From contig CALYLX010000067.1 of NCBI GenBank assembly GCA_944990035.1, forward strand, positions 62,001-126,000: a stretch of 64,000 nucleotides of DNA. The letters are read 5' to 3'. The translations under genes and the position numbers were made by a program. This DNA is from Clitopilus passeckerianus (taxonomy: Eukaryota; Basidiomycota; Agaricomycetes; Agaricales; Entolomataceae). Within the stretch, counting starts at the first letter, position 1; every line of letters begins with the position of its first letter. Shown piece after piece: positions 1 to 12,010 of the stretch. Under the pieces are notes generated by a model. The model was not told where the DNA came from. It saw nothing but the letters and a program-made list of their open reading frames with translations, and searched no databases.

Positions 1-1285
1 CCCTCCCGAAGAAGCCGAAGAGCGCCAGGAAGACGATCCTGGAAGCCAACGTAGACCTGCCCATATCGGAGCGCGACATACAGCCAAGTAACAACACGCT
101 GTTCTTTATTGATGGAAAAGTCTTGGATATATGGAGGAAGGCCACACATCCGTTATACATGGCGTACAGGGAAATCGTCAAGATCGCAGGAACCCGCTCT
201 GCTCATACCCAGGCCTGGGAATCCTCATTTTCGTTCCTCTACGAACGCGAAATCCAGTTATGTATGGATAACCCATCTTCCCTACCCCGCACTACCCCGC
301 CTCAAGACCATGCTCTCCGAATGGCGAAGATTCAAGTCGGCCAGCCAAAGCCTCTCGCCGATAAACGCTTCCTTGTCGAGGCCTTCTGGTCAGCGATCAA
401 TATTCGGCTTATACTCGTTCGGGTTGGGGAGGCGTGGCTGAATGAAGCGAGCAACCACCTCGAAAAATACACACCCTTCCACCGCGATCAATGGGCGAGC
501 TACCTTCAGTTTCTTCTGAACAGCTGTGAGCGAGACGCCGAGAAGGCTCATGAGCTTGCTACCGGGTCCGGATCACCTCGCCAAACCGTTCAATGCGCAC
601 TTCTGTGCATGAGGACCACCCTCGAGCGATTCCGGTTCAACTTTTCAATGTGCAAGCAGACCGGAACAATCAAGCAGAATCGAGAAGAACTTCTTGACAG
701 GGCCACCACATCCGGAAGAGAAGCCAGAGGGTACGAAACGCAAACCATCACCGAGTATCTCAGTCGCCAGGGTATCAGCGTCTCCGCGGAAACGAAGTGG
801 ATCAAGGACAACTTCAAGGATGCCGCCACAACGATCGTCAATGAATGGGAGGAGATAGCCAAGTCGATCCGAATGGACACGTTTTATCAGCCTGTGTTAC
901 TGGAAGAGAAGATGGCAGTCGTGAAAGCGATGGGCTTCGGTACGTTGTGCCAAATATCATCTTTGAACATTTGTCTAAAACGTCGCCTAGCCACCACCGG
1001 CCATTTCTTCGCTTGCCCAAACGGACATGTATTTGCAATTGGAGAGGTTAGCAGATCCGCTCTTTCTCGCATGCTCCCGCTTTACGGAGTACACTAACTT
1101 GATTATCTCTTCAGTGTGGAGGCGCAATGGAAACCTCTCGGTGCCCCGAGTGCAACGCTGTCATAGGAGGCCACAATCACCAGTTGGACAGATCCAACAC
1201 TCAAGCCACGGAATATGATGAAATTGCGCGGAATGTCGATAGTAGCGTTCGTCAAGGTTATTGGGCTAATCCTTACGGAGCTTAG
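1..1285 (+). CDS. ZNFX1-like protein, C-terminal part with RZ-type zinc finger (5' end outside window)
   Basis: The frame is open from the window edge, so the start lies upstream. One intron is placed at 1047-1114 (GTTAGC...TCTTCAG, 68 nt); the second exon runs from 1115 to TAG at 1283-1285. Across the junction the protein reads HFFACPNGHVFAIGE, then CGGAMETSRCPECNAVIGG. This C/H spacing (CPNGH, CGGAM, CPEC) is that of the RZ-type zinc finger found near the C-terminus of NFX1-type zinc-finger-containing protein 1 (ZNFX1) homologues. The preceding 300 or so residues are helical and charged, as in that family. Known family: SF1 helicases linked to RNA silencing and innate defence. The helicase part is not in the window, so function here is inferred from the finger and the gene end only. 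The tail ends in ANPYGA. Confidence 0.75.
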
Positions 1286-1645
1286 GGGTCTGGAGTTGCT
1301 TCTTGTTTATATCATCTCTCTTTACGTCGGTCTTCAACTAAATATTACTACACAATTATTACCGAATGTCGAACTGGAAGTTATGAAACGGCGTCAACTG
1401 CAGGTATGGGTCCAGGTCCCGGACGAAATCATTCTCTTCAGGCGATTTGAGCGAACAGGGTTGGGTTACCGGCCTTGGTTTGACGACATTCTGTTTGTTA
1501 TTTGAGATAAGATCTACACATCCCGGAAGGGATTATTCAATTGGTATCTCACCACCAAACGGTTCGTGTCGAGATTTGAGATCCTGAAAACATCTAAATG
1601 ATCTTCGATATATAGGTAGGATATACTAGCACACAGTATCCTACT
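1286..1645. other. intergenic, convergent 3' ends
   Basis: This 360-base stretch lies between the plus-strand ZNFX1-like gene and the minus-strand kinase-like gene, whose stop codon is at 1646-1648. A 96-codon open frame at 1215-1505 overlaps the preceding CDS in another frame and has no family features. I see no gene here. Confidence 0.5.
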
Positions 1646-4600
1646 CTAACGCCAAGCCACAAAGTCTGCTCTAATCGATCTCATCTCCTTAGCGCATGCC
1701 TCCTCCCACTTCTTCATCTTCGACTGTTCTCCCTGCCCACTCTCCTGGTCCGTATCCCACACCTCGTGATATTCCGCCCTTCCAAAGTCAATCAACCTGA
1801 AACTCAATTTCCTATCATCCCACCCCGTCGGTCTCCTCGACATATCCCGGTTAATAGGACCCCAATCCCATACAATGTTTCGTTCATATGGGGAACCGTG
1901 TGTCCAGCCATAAGAATGAAAGCGTTGGAGGAGGGTGTGGATTTGCTTTCTATGGAAGAATAACCGTTAGAAGAAAGCAGCAGAAAAATGCAGACATTGA
2001 GACATACTTTTCGGTCGTCCGCAGTCGTTTTCCTTCCAGCGGCGTTCCACAATTCTCCATCAAGAGGATATCACTGAAGTATCCCAGGTCCAATTTCTGC
2101 TCCTCCTTTTTCTCTTTCTCGCCATTCGAGCCATCCTCCGCCATCTTTTCCTCTGCTTCTCCTCCCCCAGCTTTCTCAGCTTTTCCTTCCTCCTTCCTCT
2201 TCCCCCTCTCCGCCTCTTGACGGCATCCACATTCCTTGTCATGAACCCAGTACCCGTAATACCTCGGCACAATCGCTCCAAGCTCAATATCTCCCCGCCC
2301 ACTTCCGTTTCCATCACCCTCATCACCCTCTCTCGCCTCTCCCCAATGCGTCCACATCCCCTCCTCAAACTTCTCATAACACCTCGCCTCTCTCCTCAAA
2401 TGCCTCGCATGGTCGCTCATCCCAGCTCCACACTCCCGATGCCCACACTCCGAATCATGTCCACTCGGGTGCGTCAGTTTCGCGAGGAGACGAACTTTGG
2501 TGGTTGGTGGGAGGACAGGCGGTTCCTTTTTCCCTTCCTTCTCTTTCGCCATTTCTTCTTCTTTCCTAACCCGACGTTCAATTTGGGTCCCCCAGTCGTC
2601 ATGGACGAGCTCATAAACTCCAGGGTCAAACCCCATAGCCTTGATCTGTTCATCAGGATCGAAGTCGACAGGAACTTCGGTGTGTGAAGGGGAGACCCGC
2701 CGCGACAAGGACTTGCATCCGAATACCAAGTGGTGTGGATCTCGGTAGAAGACCTTCTGTCCGCATACGCAGGTATCTTCTAGTTCTTCGTCTTCCTTCT
2801 CTTCTTCCTCCTCCTCTTTCGCCCCTGCCTCAACGGCATCCTCGTTCACTGGCACCTTCCCATCCGCCTTCGCTTCTTCAGGCGGTCTACCGTCCTTCAC
2901 CTCTTCCTCTTCCTCCTTTTCTTCCTCCTTTTCCTCCTGTTCCTGTTCCTGTTCCTCCTGTTCCTCCTGTTCCTCCTCCTCCTTCGTTACCACCTTCTCC
3001 ACCTCCTCCCGTGGGCTCCAGAGCGGATCCAGATGTTTACACTTCGGCCTCATCCGATGCTGCCACTTCGTCGTCGTGAGTATAGGCGGCCTCAAGGGGC
3101 CACGATACGTATACATGTAGGACGTGTGCATCTTGGTGGTGTCGACCTTCAGATTCGGCTGCGATACCGAATCTGGCTGGGGCGTTGAAGATGGGGACTG
3201 GGTAGGCTCGGGTTCAAGGGTAGGGTAGAAGGCGAATCTCCCGGAGCAGCCGAGGATACGGGCTCTTGTTCTGGTGGTCGAGAAATTGATGACGCGGGCG
3301 TGTCAGTGTCAGGACCAACATCCATCTTCGGTGTCATAGTTGGCGTCTTGCATTCCTCATGTGCGGGTTCGGGCTTTACAGATGATTCACAATTCGACGG
3401 TGCCGAATCTGACTCGCCATTTCCGGGTTCAGAGACCATCGTTGTCGTCGTCTTGGTCCGGTATATCGTCCCACTCCTCCCTCCCACATCCCACCCCTTC
3501 TCGCGTGATAACTGTTCCTTGATGTCCTCCAGGACACATTCTTCACAAAGGACGTATTCCTCCTCCTCCTCCTCCTCTCCCTCCCCTATCTTCGTCCCTT
3601 CCTTAGATGGAGACGCCGAGTCACCACCCTCTGCCTCATCCGGGAATACGTATCCCCTCGGAACCTCCCATTCGACTTTATACGCGCGACTATGGTGTCC
3701 CGTGCCTGCCAGCTTTGCTCGGGAGAGGTATACATGCGTGTTTTCGCCCAACGGCGTGCGATCTCTAATGGGAGAAGAGGGGGATGACGACGAGGGACGT
3801 GGGTAGTGGGCTATTGTGATCGGAGGTGGGATTGGGGTGGAGACTTGCTTTGAGGCATAGGCAGACGACGCAAGTTCAGCCTCATGTTGTTCAGGCTTCA
3901 GCGTGCCCAACAACGAATCCAAGTCTGGGAACAGAAACTGTACGGGCTCAGCCTTGATATCTGCGCCTCTATAGAACTTTTTGACTTCTGTGGAGGTGGA
4001 TATCGGGGATAGGATCCCCGCAGATTTCGACCATTCGAGCATATACGGGCCTTGATCGCCTCCTTCCAACGATCCATCCTTCTCCCTCTGCTCCCAGATA
4101 GTCTCCATCGCCTCCATCGAACCTCTCACCCGTCCCTCATGATCCTCCGTCACATCCTCGTATCCCGCATACATCTCCTCCTCCCTCTCTTCACTGAATA
4201 TCTTCAGCTTATACGTATGCACCTTGTCCTGCATCTTCGTCCACTCCTCCTTGCCCTCTTCCTCATCACTCGTCGCTTTCCCGAAGTGGTTGGTGGAAGA
4301 CATGGCAAGAAGGTTCCACGGGTCGTGGACTGTGAGTTTGGAAGGTAGGTGATGTAGAGGGATGTAGGCTTTTAGACGGCGAGTGCGGTAACTGAATGGG
4401 ATAGTGGGCCAGTTCGGTGGGAATGCATCTACTGAGAGAGGGCCAGTGTATGGTGGCTGTATAATGTAGCAATCGGTTAGCATTATCTCGAGGCAACGAA
4501 ATATAAATGAGACGAACCGTTTCACCTAGGTTCGTTCGAGACGGCCAGAATTCTCCCAGATTACCGGCTTTAATTAAGTCTTCCAGGAGCTTGATGATCT

Positions 4601-4670
4601 TCCATACTGGATATACGTCGACTGGGTTTCGACCATCCGAAAGCTTATCTTTAGGCTTCGTCTCTTCCAT
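1646..4670 (-). CDS. kinase-like (probable pseudokinase) family protein, copy A
   Basis: First of three paralogues (B at 38.5 kb, C at 55.9 kb). Exon 1 is 4670-4518 (51 codons), then an intron 4517-4457; the main exon begins at 4456 with PPYTGPL. A last intron lies at 2007-1950, and the final exon 1949-1646 ends in FVAWR-stop. Domain order: N-terminal block with VYPVWKII; conserved TVHDPWN block; glycine-rich loop AGTGHHSRAYKVEW; a very acidic or low-complexity insert with a CEEC pair; KVRLLAKL (beta-3 lysine) and RREARCYEKF (alpha-C glutamate); IVPRYYGYW; hinge DILLMENCG; catalytic-loop equivalent HGSPYERN; and LIDFGR (DFG). In HRDxxxxN spacing, Ser replaces the catalytic Asp (codon 1892-1894), so phosphotransfer is doubtful. 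Between about 3150 and 3300 the frame changes: ORF 4525-3149 stops and a frame reaching 1950 takes over. Copies B and C have no intron there, so either a one-base indel or a copy-specific intron exists. Function unknown. Confidence 0.7.
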
Positions 4671-5500
4671 TGCAACCCAGATATTTTACGGATGAACAGC
4701 GTCAGGGTGCAGTTCTTTCGCCAGGAGTATCTGAAGATTTATAGCGCCGCAGAATGCAACACGAGCCCCAGAGTCCAATTTATCGGTATGTTATCGTGGC
4801 AGCACGATGAAGGTAGAGACGAAGCCATAGTAGGGCCACAACAAACTCAACAGCATTTCTGTGGGCGCTAATCGATATTACCTGCTCGTGTTGTGCTCGT
4901 GGTCAGAAAGACTGGCCTAGGTTGCGGAACTCGGAAGCCAAGAAGCTTGCTTATGTGACCGTCAATTTAGCGGTCCGGATGGCGGGCCGACTTTTATCAA
5001 CGTTTGTTCTGTGGAAGCTCAAGCGCTCAAGCTTCAAAGAGTCTGGAGGGCGGACAATTGAATACCATGTTTTGTGGGGCCCATATATCACCATCCATAA
5101 CAGGGCACACAAAACATAAACCTTGCCCTGTGGTAAAAGGTTACCATATGTGCTTCAAGGAATCGAATGTTGGTATGATTTGCCGTTGAGCCAACTCATC
5201 TTGTCGTAGCCTTGGTCAAAAAAGCAACCTACAGGATCAAATACACCGGCAAAAGTGAAAATAATCTTGGGTGAAGGTAGAGTTTCTTTGCCAATCAAAC
5301 CGATGGCGGGCACTGAATCTTATGAAGACGACAGTGGTACCACTCTACGACCGCGGCTGGAGTTTCGTCACTATCTATGCTGCAGAGAGCGATTCTTCTG
5401 GATATTGATAATTGATCCGACTGTGAGCAAAAGACAGCTATCACATCATGCCTAATCCCTTTATGACGGGTGTCGGACCCGTGCACATAGAAGCACACCA
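4671..5500. other. intergenic, upstream of two divergent genes
   Basis: No gene is recognised between copy A (minus) and the start of the tRNA-like repeat field. Short open frames at 4922-5189 and 5255-5455 lack codon structure or motifs. Confidence 0.4.
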
Positions 5501-5504
5501 ATAA

Positions 5505-5577
5505 GCGTCATTCTAATCCATGGCACCTGTAGCATACGATAGTCAAACGATGGTACCAATACCACTCCACCATCGCA
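5505..5577 (-). repeat. tRNA-like degenerate repeat (minus)
   Basis: On the minus strand, AAGCTGCGATGGTGGAGTGG resembles a tRNA D-arm (A-box), followed some 50 nt later by a B-box-like GGATTAGAATGAC. No full cloverleaf can be drawn. It shares its 5' leader with copies near 11.4 and 12.3 kb. Confidence 0.45.
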
Positions 5578-5732
5578 GCTTATTCATCTTGCGCCCCGAG
5601 CCCACAAGTCACCTCTACGTGTGGATTGACGCGAGTAGCTGTTGAGGTCAAGAGGTCAAGAGTCGCATTGCACTGGACTACTGTGGGGTATAAAAGGAGA
5701 CGAAGAGGGATAAAAGTATCCAACCCTATGGG

Positions 5733-5803
5733 ATAGGAGCAATGGCATTCGAATCCAGTACACCTCTTTTTGAGCGATGATACCACTCTACCAGCGCTGC
5801 TCG
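5733..5803 (-). repeat. tRNA-like degenerate repeat (minus)
   Basis: The minus strand reads GAGCAGCGCTGGTAGAGTGG (A-box-like), then a good B-box GGATTCGAATGCC at 5756-5744. The acceptor stem is not convincing. Same family as the neighbours. Confidence 0.5.
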
Positions 5804-5979
5804 TGGAACTTGATAATCTGATGATCATTGACCAAGAACGGATGTAAGAACGTTGTAAATGGGGTATTGGACCGGATTTCGCTTAGACAGATAGCTCACG
5901 AGCAGAGGAGTATCGGGTCTGCGGCAGAGTTCAAACTAAAATAAAGCAAGAATCACTAAAACGCTATTGACGATGATTC

Positions 5980-6065
5980 CCACAGGGGCAGTGGCATTCG
6001 AATCCAACGCGCCCCGATATTCAAAGATTGAAGGTTGAACGGTGGTACCACTAGACCACCGTCAC
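5980..6065 (-). repeat. tRNA-like degenerate repeat (minus)
   Basis: The minus strand reads GACGGTGGTCTAGTGGTACC (A-box and D-loop like tRNA-Gly or -Glu), with the B-box GGATTCGAATGCC about 50 nt downstream. The spacing is tRNA-like but the anticodon arm is not regular. Confidence 0.5.
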
Positions 6066-6167
6066 TTGAATTACCGGCACGAACTGATAACCAGGAATCG
6101 ATGAGAGTAAGACTACACAGGAACATGTGGGACTGTTAAAAACTAGGGTAACTGGTTATTCGTATTG

Positions 6168-6203
6168 TATATTAGGATCCAGTTATCCACTGAGCTATCT
6201 GGC
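6168..6203 (-). repeat. tRNA-like fragment (D-arm only)
   Basis: The minus strand reads CCAGATAGCTCAGTGGATAA, a near-standard tRNA A-box or D-arm. No B-box follows at the proper distance, so this is at most a fragment. Confidence 0.3.
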
Positions 6204-6344
6204 CTTATGTAGACAGTGCACATTGGCCAAACAGGTACATGCGGTCGGATCGTGGTCTGCGGATGGGAGTATGGAATGTGTTAGCCCGGGAGATATGTCA
6301 ACGAAGGTATAAAAACCACGGAGATTCGGTATGCAATGGAGACT

Positions 6345-6410
6345 ATGAATTGCGAATTCCAGAGCTCCTGGTCGCCGAGAACAGAACGATGGTACCGGTA
6401 GACCATCGTG
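6345..6410 (-). repeat. tRNA-like degenerate repeat (minus)
   Basis: The minus strand carries CCACGATGGTCTACCGGTAC (A-box-like), then GGAATTCGCAATTC in the B-box position. It belongs to the same dispersed family. Confidence 0.4.
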
Positions 6411-6880
6411 GCTTGGATTCATTTGCAATCTGATCCGTTGAACCACGCAAAGTGGAAAATCCAAAGCGTGGGAACCTCTTTCGGCTGCAACGTCCGAAAA
6501 TCTCTTCTCTCCTTACCTCTCAGATCTCAAGGTCTTCTCGTTTCTTTCACTCTTCTCACCCATTCATCCAGTCGCGTCGCTCATCCTCTGTGATCACCTC
6601 TACGACAACCCAACACACTGTTTATCTCTATTTCCCCGCAAATCCACCGAAGCACATGCCATGACGTCCTCGACTCAAAACCACAATGGAGCAAACTCTC
6701 GATCGTCCAACCTCGACGTCCATATATACGTCAACCATGTCTCACCAAGGCTCTCTCTCAAACCACTTGAACCTTCATCGCATTTCTTGTCCTCGAGAAC
6801 GTTTCTTGCATCCAGCAGGCTCATTGAACACTGAACACTGAACATCGTTGAACTTTGCACACTGAACGCAAACATCAAAC

Positions 6881-9800
6881 ATGGCATCCTCCCTCCCCCC
6901 AATCGACCCACTCAACCCCCTCTCCACGCTCAACCCCTCCCAACGCCGTAACCCCATAACACCCACAGGCGGCGGCGGTCGTCACCCCAGTCCAGGTGTC
7001 ACCTCAGGCGCAACCGGGACTGGGACGTTACCACCCGTTCTCTCGGGCCAGGGAGATACGGCGAGAGATTGGGCGAAGGATACGGCTGCTGGGATTGAGC
7101 ATGTTGAGGTCGTTCCTCGAGGTGGAGCTGGGAAAGACGGAGGAGGAGGAGGAGAAAGAGGAGGAACACCTGGAGGTGGTGGATTGGATCCTATGGAAGC
7201 TCAACCTGGCGTCCGGGGTGTTGATCGAGGTGGTGGTGAAGCAGCTGCCGTTACTGGCGTCAAGCCTCAGCCCCATAACTTAGCCACCAACACCACCGAC
7301 GCCCAAGCCCAAGCCCATGAAGACGAAGAAGTCTCCCCACCAGGCGCCTACATCCACGACACCAAGGCTGACGGTGGGATGCGTGCTCCCAGTTTTGGTG
7401 AAGACGTCTCCTCGGGTGCGGGAGGAAGGAGGGCGAGTTTGTTGGATAGGGCGAAGGAGTATTTGCCGGAGAGGGTTGCCGAGTTGTTACGTTAGTATCC
7501 CTTCCCTTTCTCTCTTCCTCCCCATTCCTCCTTTCCTTCGTATCATTCAGACATATACAAGAAATGCTGACGATTTCGTGTTTATATAGCTGGCGCCCAG
7601 AAAGCAGAACTCCCATCAACCGAAACGCCTTCCACCTCTCGCGGTGGAGTCGGTTCACTCCCGGGGAATATAAGTGAGGCGAGTGTGGCGAAGTTGCCTG
7701 AGGAGCGGATCTTGGAGGGGTCAATTCCGAGACCTGAGGAGGCTGCTACGAGTGCTGGTGGTGGTGGTGGTACTGCTGGTGGTACGACTGGTAGTACGGC
7801 TGGTGATTCGACAATCGGTTCGTCCTCCCCATATCCTATCCCACATTTCTTCTATCTGACTTTTCTCCCCCGCTAGGTGCACCAATCCGGAACCTCGCCG
7901 ACACCTCCTCTACTGCTCCATCCTCTGCCACTACTGCTGAACAGCAGCATCACACCGAAACGGCAGCAGCTGCAGGAGCAGGAGGTATAGCAGCCGTCGG
8001 CGCTGGTGTATGGGCGAGCACGCAGCGGGGGTTGAGTAATGCTGGGTCGACTGTTTATTCGTATCTGCGTGAGTATTGGTTTTTTTTGGGTTTGTGAGGA
8101 CGGTTTCTTTGTGGATGCGGACATTTTGCATTTCTTCTGTTTATCTTCTCTTTATTGATTAGAGTTGGACTTTCGCACATACCTACATATGCTACCTATA
8201 TCCATATATCGACTTTGTCTTCCTTTCGTCTTTTCGTGGCTCTCTATTCGCCTTTGGACATTTGCGCTTCCCATTCCTCTTCATTTCATTTCCGCCTTCG
8301 TCCTTTTAGCCTTCTCGTACTTGTTATAGTAACTCATACCCGTATACTCTCCTACTTCCACTTCCTACCACCATATCTTCCTTCTATACCACACGCTCTC
8401 TCTTTTTCCTTCCCTCCTTCCTCGAAAGCATACATATCCTTATATGATGTCCTCTTCCCATCCTACCTTATGTTTCCCATTTTCCTCTCTTTCAAGCTTA
8501 TCTTCCCTCTACCTTTACGCTCCTTCGCTGCTTGCACCACGTACACGCCGTCATCCCGTTTTTCACTTCTTCCTCCTTCCTCCCCTCTCCCCTCCTCATC
8601 GACCCTTACTAACCCACCCTCCCTCTCTCTTCTCTAGCCGGCGGCCACACCCAACCTGCCCCAACATCAACATGGACACACGAACCCACCTCCCTCCCAG
8701 GGACCGAGACGCCCTCTACGTCGGCGGTGGGGGTTGGGTCTTTACCTGGGAATATAAGTGAGGTTAGTGTGGCGAAGTTGCCGGAGGAGAGGGTGTGTTC
8801 TGAAGGTTGGTTGGTTCGACTTTTTCTCGTTGTTCGTCGTGTTTCGAGGCGCATATAGTCACTTTTTTCCACATTTTTCATATCTCCATATTCATCCAAG
8901 TTCATCGATGCTAATTCTTCGTCTCCATAGACCAAGTATATGCGTCCTCAAACTTCAAGAAACCCCACCAACTCGCGAATACGACCATGTCGACACCTAC
9001 AGCTCCTACCACTGCAACCTCACCTACAACTGTTCCCGGAACTACGGCCTCGCCTTCAGCTTTCGCTGGCGCCCAAGGCACTGGCGGAAAAGGCCCTGGA
9101 ACTCCCCTCTCTCCAACCTCCGCGACCTCCCCAACCTCCATGGCAAACACATCCACGACCGCAACACCAGGACACGAACAAAATCCCGGCTCGCGTGGTG
9201 GAGCCAGGAATCCAGGTCTCGGACCCGGTATCGCAGCTGCTGGAGCTGGGTTGGGAGGAGCTGCGTATGGGAAGGCGTTGAGTGGGCATGGGGCTGCTGA
9301 GGATAGGTTGGGTGGTGATAAGGGTGCGAGTGCGGGGGCGGGAGGTGTTGGTGGGACGACTGCTGGGGGTGGAGAGATCCAGAGAAAGGTTGGTTATTCC
9401 TTGCTTCCGTGTTATGAGATAAGAAAGCTGATGTATACGTTGGGATATAGGAAAGCTTGATTCAGAAGATGAAGCATACATTTACGGGTGGTTCGTCCGC
9501 CAAGGAGGAGACTCCAACTTCTGCGTCGACTTCTGCGTCGGCTTCGGGTCCTGGTGCAGAGAGGGAGATGAAGGCTGGTGGCGGGGTTGGAGCTGGTGTA
9601 CGACCTGAGAGGGAGGTGGACGTCAATGAACCCAGTGCTGTCAATTTCGGTTCCGCCACTGCACTTGCAGATGCAAATGCCAACCTTGCTCGTTCCGATC
9701 CCGGTGCTGGTGCTATTACCACTGGTGGAGTAGGCGAAGCTGAACCCGGAGGTGGCGGTGCAGCTACTATTCCTGGGACGATGGGCGACACGACCACGAC

Positions 9801-10491
9801 CGAGCCTACGACTAACACGGAGCCCTCAGCTGTGACTATGGGTTCGACCTCTGAGCCCAAGGCGGATACAGAGCCTCGCCAGGCTACGGGATATGACACC
9901 TTCCCCTCCATGAACAAGAACGAGCCTCGTGCTCCTCCCACCACAGCTTCGGCTACGGATGCGACCACGGACAAGGAAGCGTCAACTTCACCCTCGAACA
10001 CGACGAAGCCTTCTGCGGCTGCTGGTGGTATCGGACTCGGCGCTGCGGCTGCTGGTGCTGCTGGCGTCGTTGGTGCAGGTTCTGGTTCCAGTGGCGGTGC
10101 TGTTGGGAGTAGTGCAGGACAAGGTGTACCTGGTACGACTGGACCTGGGATCACTTCCTCGACTGAGGGTGGTCGCGCCGCAGATAATTCTGGTGCCGCT
10201 GGCGTTGAAGGAGGAGGAGGAGATAAGGATACGGGGAAACACGATCCGGACGTGCAACAGCCATCCTCCTTGGCTCGTGATGACGACGCTGCTGGTGCTG
10301 TAGGCGCGGGTTCCGGTGTTGGTTCTGGTATGGGGAAGAGTGGCACCGGTAGTGGCGGAAGTGGGATTGGGACGGGGAAGGTGAAGTTGATGGATAAGCT
10401 CAGGGGCGAGGCTATGATGCTTAGCGGGAAGCTTGGGCATAATGAGAAGAAGGTTGAGGAGGGGAGGAGGATGATGATGCGGAGGGAGTGA
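6881..10491 (+). CDS. Gly/Ala/Thr-rich low-complexity protein with SVAKLPEER repeats (898 aa)
   Basis: Six exons with consistent phase: 6881-7490, 7590-7817, 7877-8068, 8638-8805, 8931-9388, 9451-10491 (2,697 nt including stop). ATG 6881 is the first codon of the long frame. Exon 1 has an ARDWAKDTAAGIEHVE segment and EYLPERVAELL at its end. Exons 2 and 4 each carry the same module, ETPSTS...GVGSLPGNISE.SVAKLPEER, so the protein has an internal duplication. I have seen similar GVGSLP...VAKLPDER modules in unnamed basidiomycete proteins, but no function is known to me. The C-terminal 350 residues are dominated by Gly, Ala, Thr, Ser and Pro and end in a basic, helical tail (KLMDKLRGEAMMLSGKLGHNEKK). 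There is no signal peptide or membrane segment. Intron 3 (8069-8637) is unusually long at 569 nt and pyrimidine-rich; it has a clear CTAAC branch site near its end. A decayed partial copy lies at 13.5 kb. Confidence 0.75.
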
Positions 10492-10966
10492 GGGGTGGTG
10501 GGGTGATGATGATGGTTCAGGTTTCTTTTCTTTTTGAGAATGAGATAAACGATTTTGGGTGTATGTGTATTATAACCAGTGTATCATAATGTTCTTCATC
10601 TTCTTCGTATTTCTTACTGTACTGTATGTTGTATTTCTACTATATTGTTTACGATTCTTTCCTACATACATTGATCAAAGTAGTATAGCGACTTACAGTC
10701 TACTGGCGCGCCTATATGGGTTGTATCATTGACATTCGCCTTTCAAAAGAGAAAGAATTTGGCTGGTACAACCCCAGTATTTGTCTGTTTGAGAGTCGAA
10801 CCCCACGATGTCCCTGTTCCTCGTCTGCTTCTTACGCAGTGGGAAGAGGTGATGTAACCCTTTGGTCATGACGCAACTAGAGGATGGTGAACAAGCTTTG
10901 GTTCCTTGCCTTTGCGTCGTTGATCAATGTCGTTGATCAATCAGATTGCGAATGAACTCAAGCTAC

Positions 10967-11040
10967 GGTACGATGGTACAGTGGTATTGTCGTCCATCCG
11001 TTCTTGGTGATCGGAGGTTCTGGAATTCGCATTCCCCACC
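10967..11040 (+). repeat. tRNA-like degenerate repeat (plus)
   Basis: The sequence TACGATGGTACAGTGGTATT (A-box-like) is followed by GGAATTCGCATTCC (B-box-like) and then by a run of eight T, as a pol III unit would have. It shares the leader 'aactcaagct' with the copy at 11.39 kb. Confidence 0.5.
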
Positions 11041-11215
11041 TACATGAATATGTCTTGGTTTTTTTTGGACTCGTTGCTTTCGTCTCAATCTCTCCGATCA
11101 CATTCCATACCTAAACTGCCGTGAGCTCAGCCCCGCTAGCCGATATGACTCTTTTTGACGAGGATACAGTCCTACCATATACACATGCGTAACCAACACG
11201 CGCTGTCTACACATA

Positions 11216-11291
11216 GTGAGATGCCCCAGTGGCCAACCAGGCCGGAAATATACACCTGCTCTCGAGTTCGGGGTTCGACTCCCCACGTCAC
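11216..11291 (+). repeat. tRNA-like degenerate repeat (plus)
   Basis: The sequence begins with GTGAG and ends with GTCAC. Inside are GCCCCAGTGGCCAACCAGGC (D-arm-like) and a good T-arm, CGGGGTTCGACTCCCC. The anticodon arm is irregular, so I do not call it a functional tRNA. Confidence 0.5.
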
Positions 11292-11388
11292 ATCCCCTTC
11301 TCCGTCGACGTTTTACCGGTTTCGCTAATCCGACAGTGCCTGATTTCCTGCTTTCATCGATATCTAGACATCAGATTGTGACAATAAC

Positions 11389-11460
11389 TCAAGCTGCGGT
11401 GGTGTAGTGGCATCACCGTGGGTTTCTTAAGGTGTGCTGGTTTCGAATGCCATCCCACCA
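11389..11460 (+). repeat. tRNA-like degenerate repeat (plus)
   Basis: The leader 'aactcaagctgcggtggtg' and TAGTGGCATCACCG (A-box-like) are followed by GGTTTCGAATGCC (B-box-like). Confidence 0.5.
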
Positions 11461-11809
11461 TATACATAAAGTGGGGATTTCTAGTAGAATGTTTTTATTC
11501 AACCACATTTCCATTCATTCTCTGAGGTGGTCTACATTCCCGCTTGTGGTCCTTTCATGAGCTGATTTCCTAAGCGAAATTTGGGTGTAGCATAAGATTC
11601 TTTCCTCTGATTTTCGAATTGTGAGGCAACGCAACGGTTACTTGCGCTGATGCCCATGTGAAGATGAGTAGCACTGCTGGCATGAACAGCTGTATCATTT
11701 GGATACACTAGCTCAGAAAACATGTTTAGTAGCTTCCCGTCGGTGTATCCTTCAGAAATACCAATGCGAAGGCACCAAACAGGTAACAAAGGGCGGTGTT
11801 TCCGGGTGA

Positions 11810-11868
11810 TACAACCGGGCACCCCAGTAGTGTAGGGGGCTCGGGGTTCGATTTCCCATATGAAATGA
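11810..11868 (+). repeat. tRNA 3'-half-like fragment
   Basis: CACCCCAGTAGTGTAGGGGG is followed by a T-arm-like CTCGGGGTTCGATTTCCC. Only the 3' half is recognisable. Confidence 0.35.
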
Positions 11869-11969
11869 GACACACCCAGGCATGTTTTTTCGCCAACTTT
11901 AGTTACCTCTCTGACGATTGGATAACAGTGCAAGGATGACATGAATAATAACGCCTATAAACTACAAGC

Positions 11970-12010
11970 ACGCGATGGTATATCGGTATTTTCGACCCCA
12001 AGTTCGACCC
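11970..12010 (+). repeat. tRNA 5'-half-like fragment
   Basis: GCGATGGTATATCGGTATTT resembles the D-arm of the copy at 12.68 kb (GATGGTGTATCGGTACC), a tRNA-Asp-like pattern. The B-box is weak. Confidence 0.3.

Noticed and set aside
1950..3131. A separate 393-codon gene starting at 3131 on the minus strand
   Set aside because: Comparison with copies B and C shows it is the second half of kinase-like copy A in another frame, not an independent gene.
9462..10346. 294-codon minus-strand open frame
   Set aside because: It is antisense to the Gly/Ala-rich exon 6 and is kept open by base composition; the plus-strand exon fits the splice phases.
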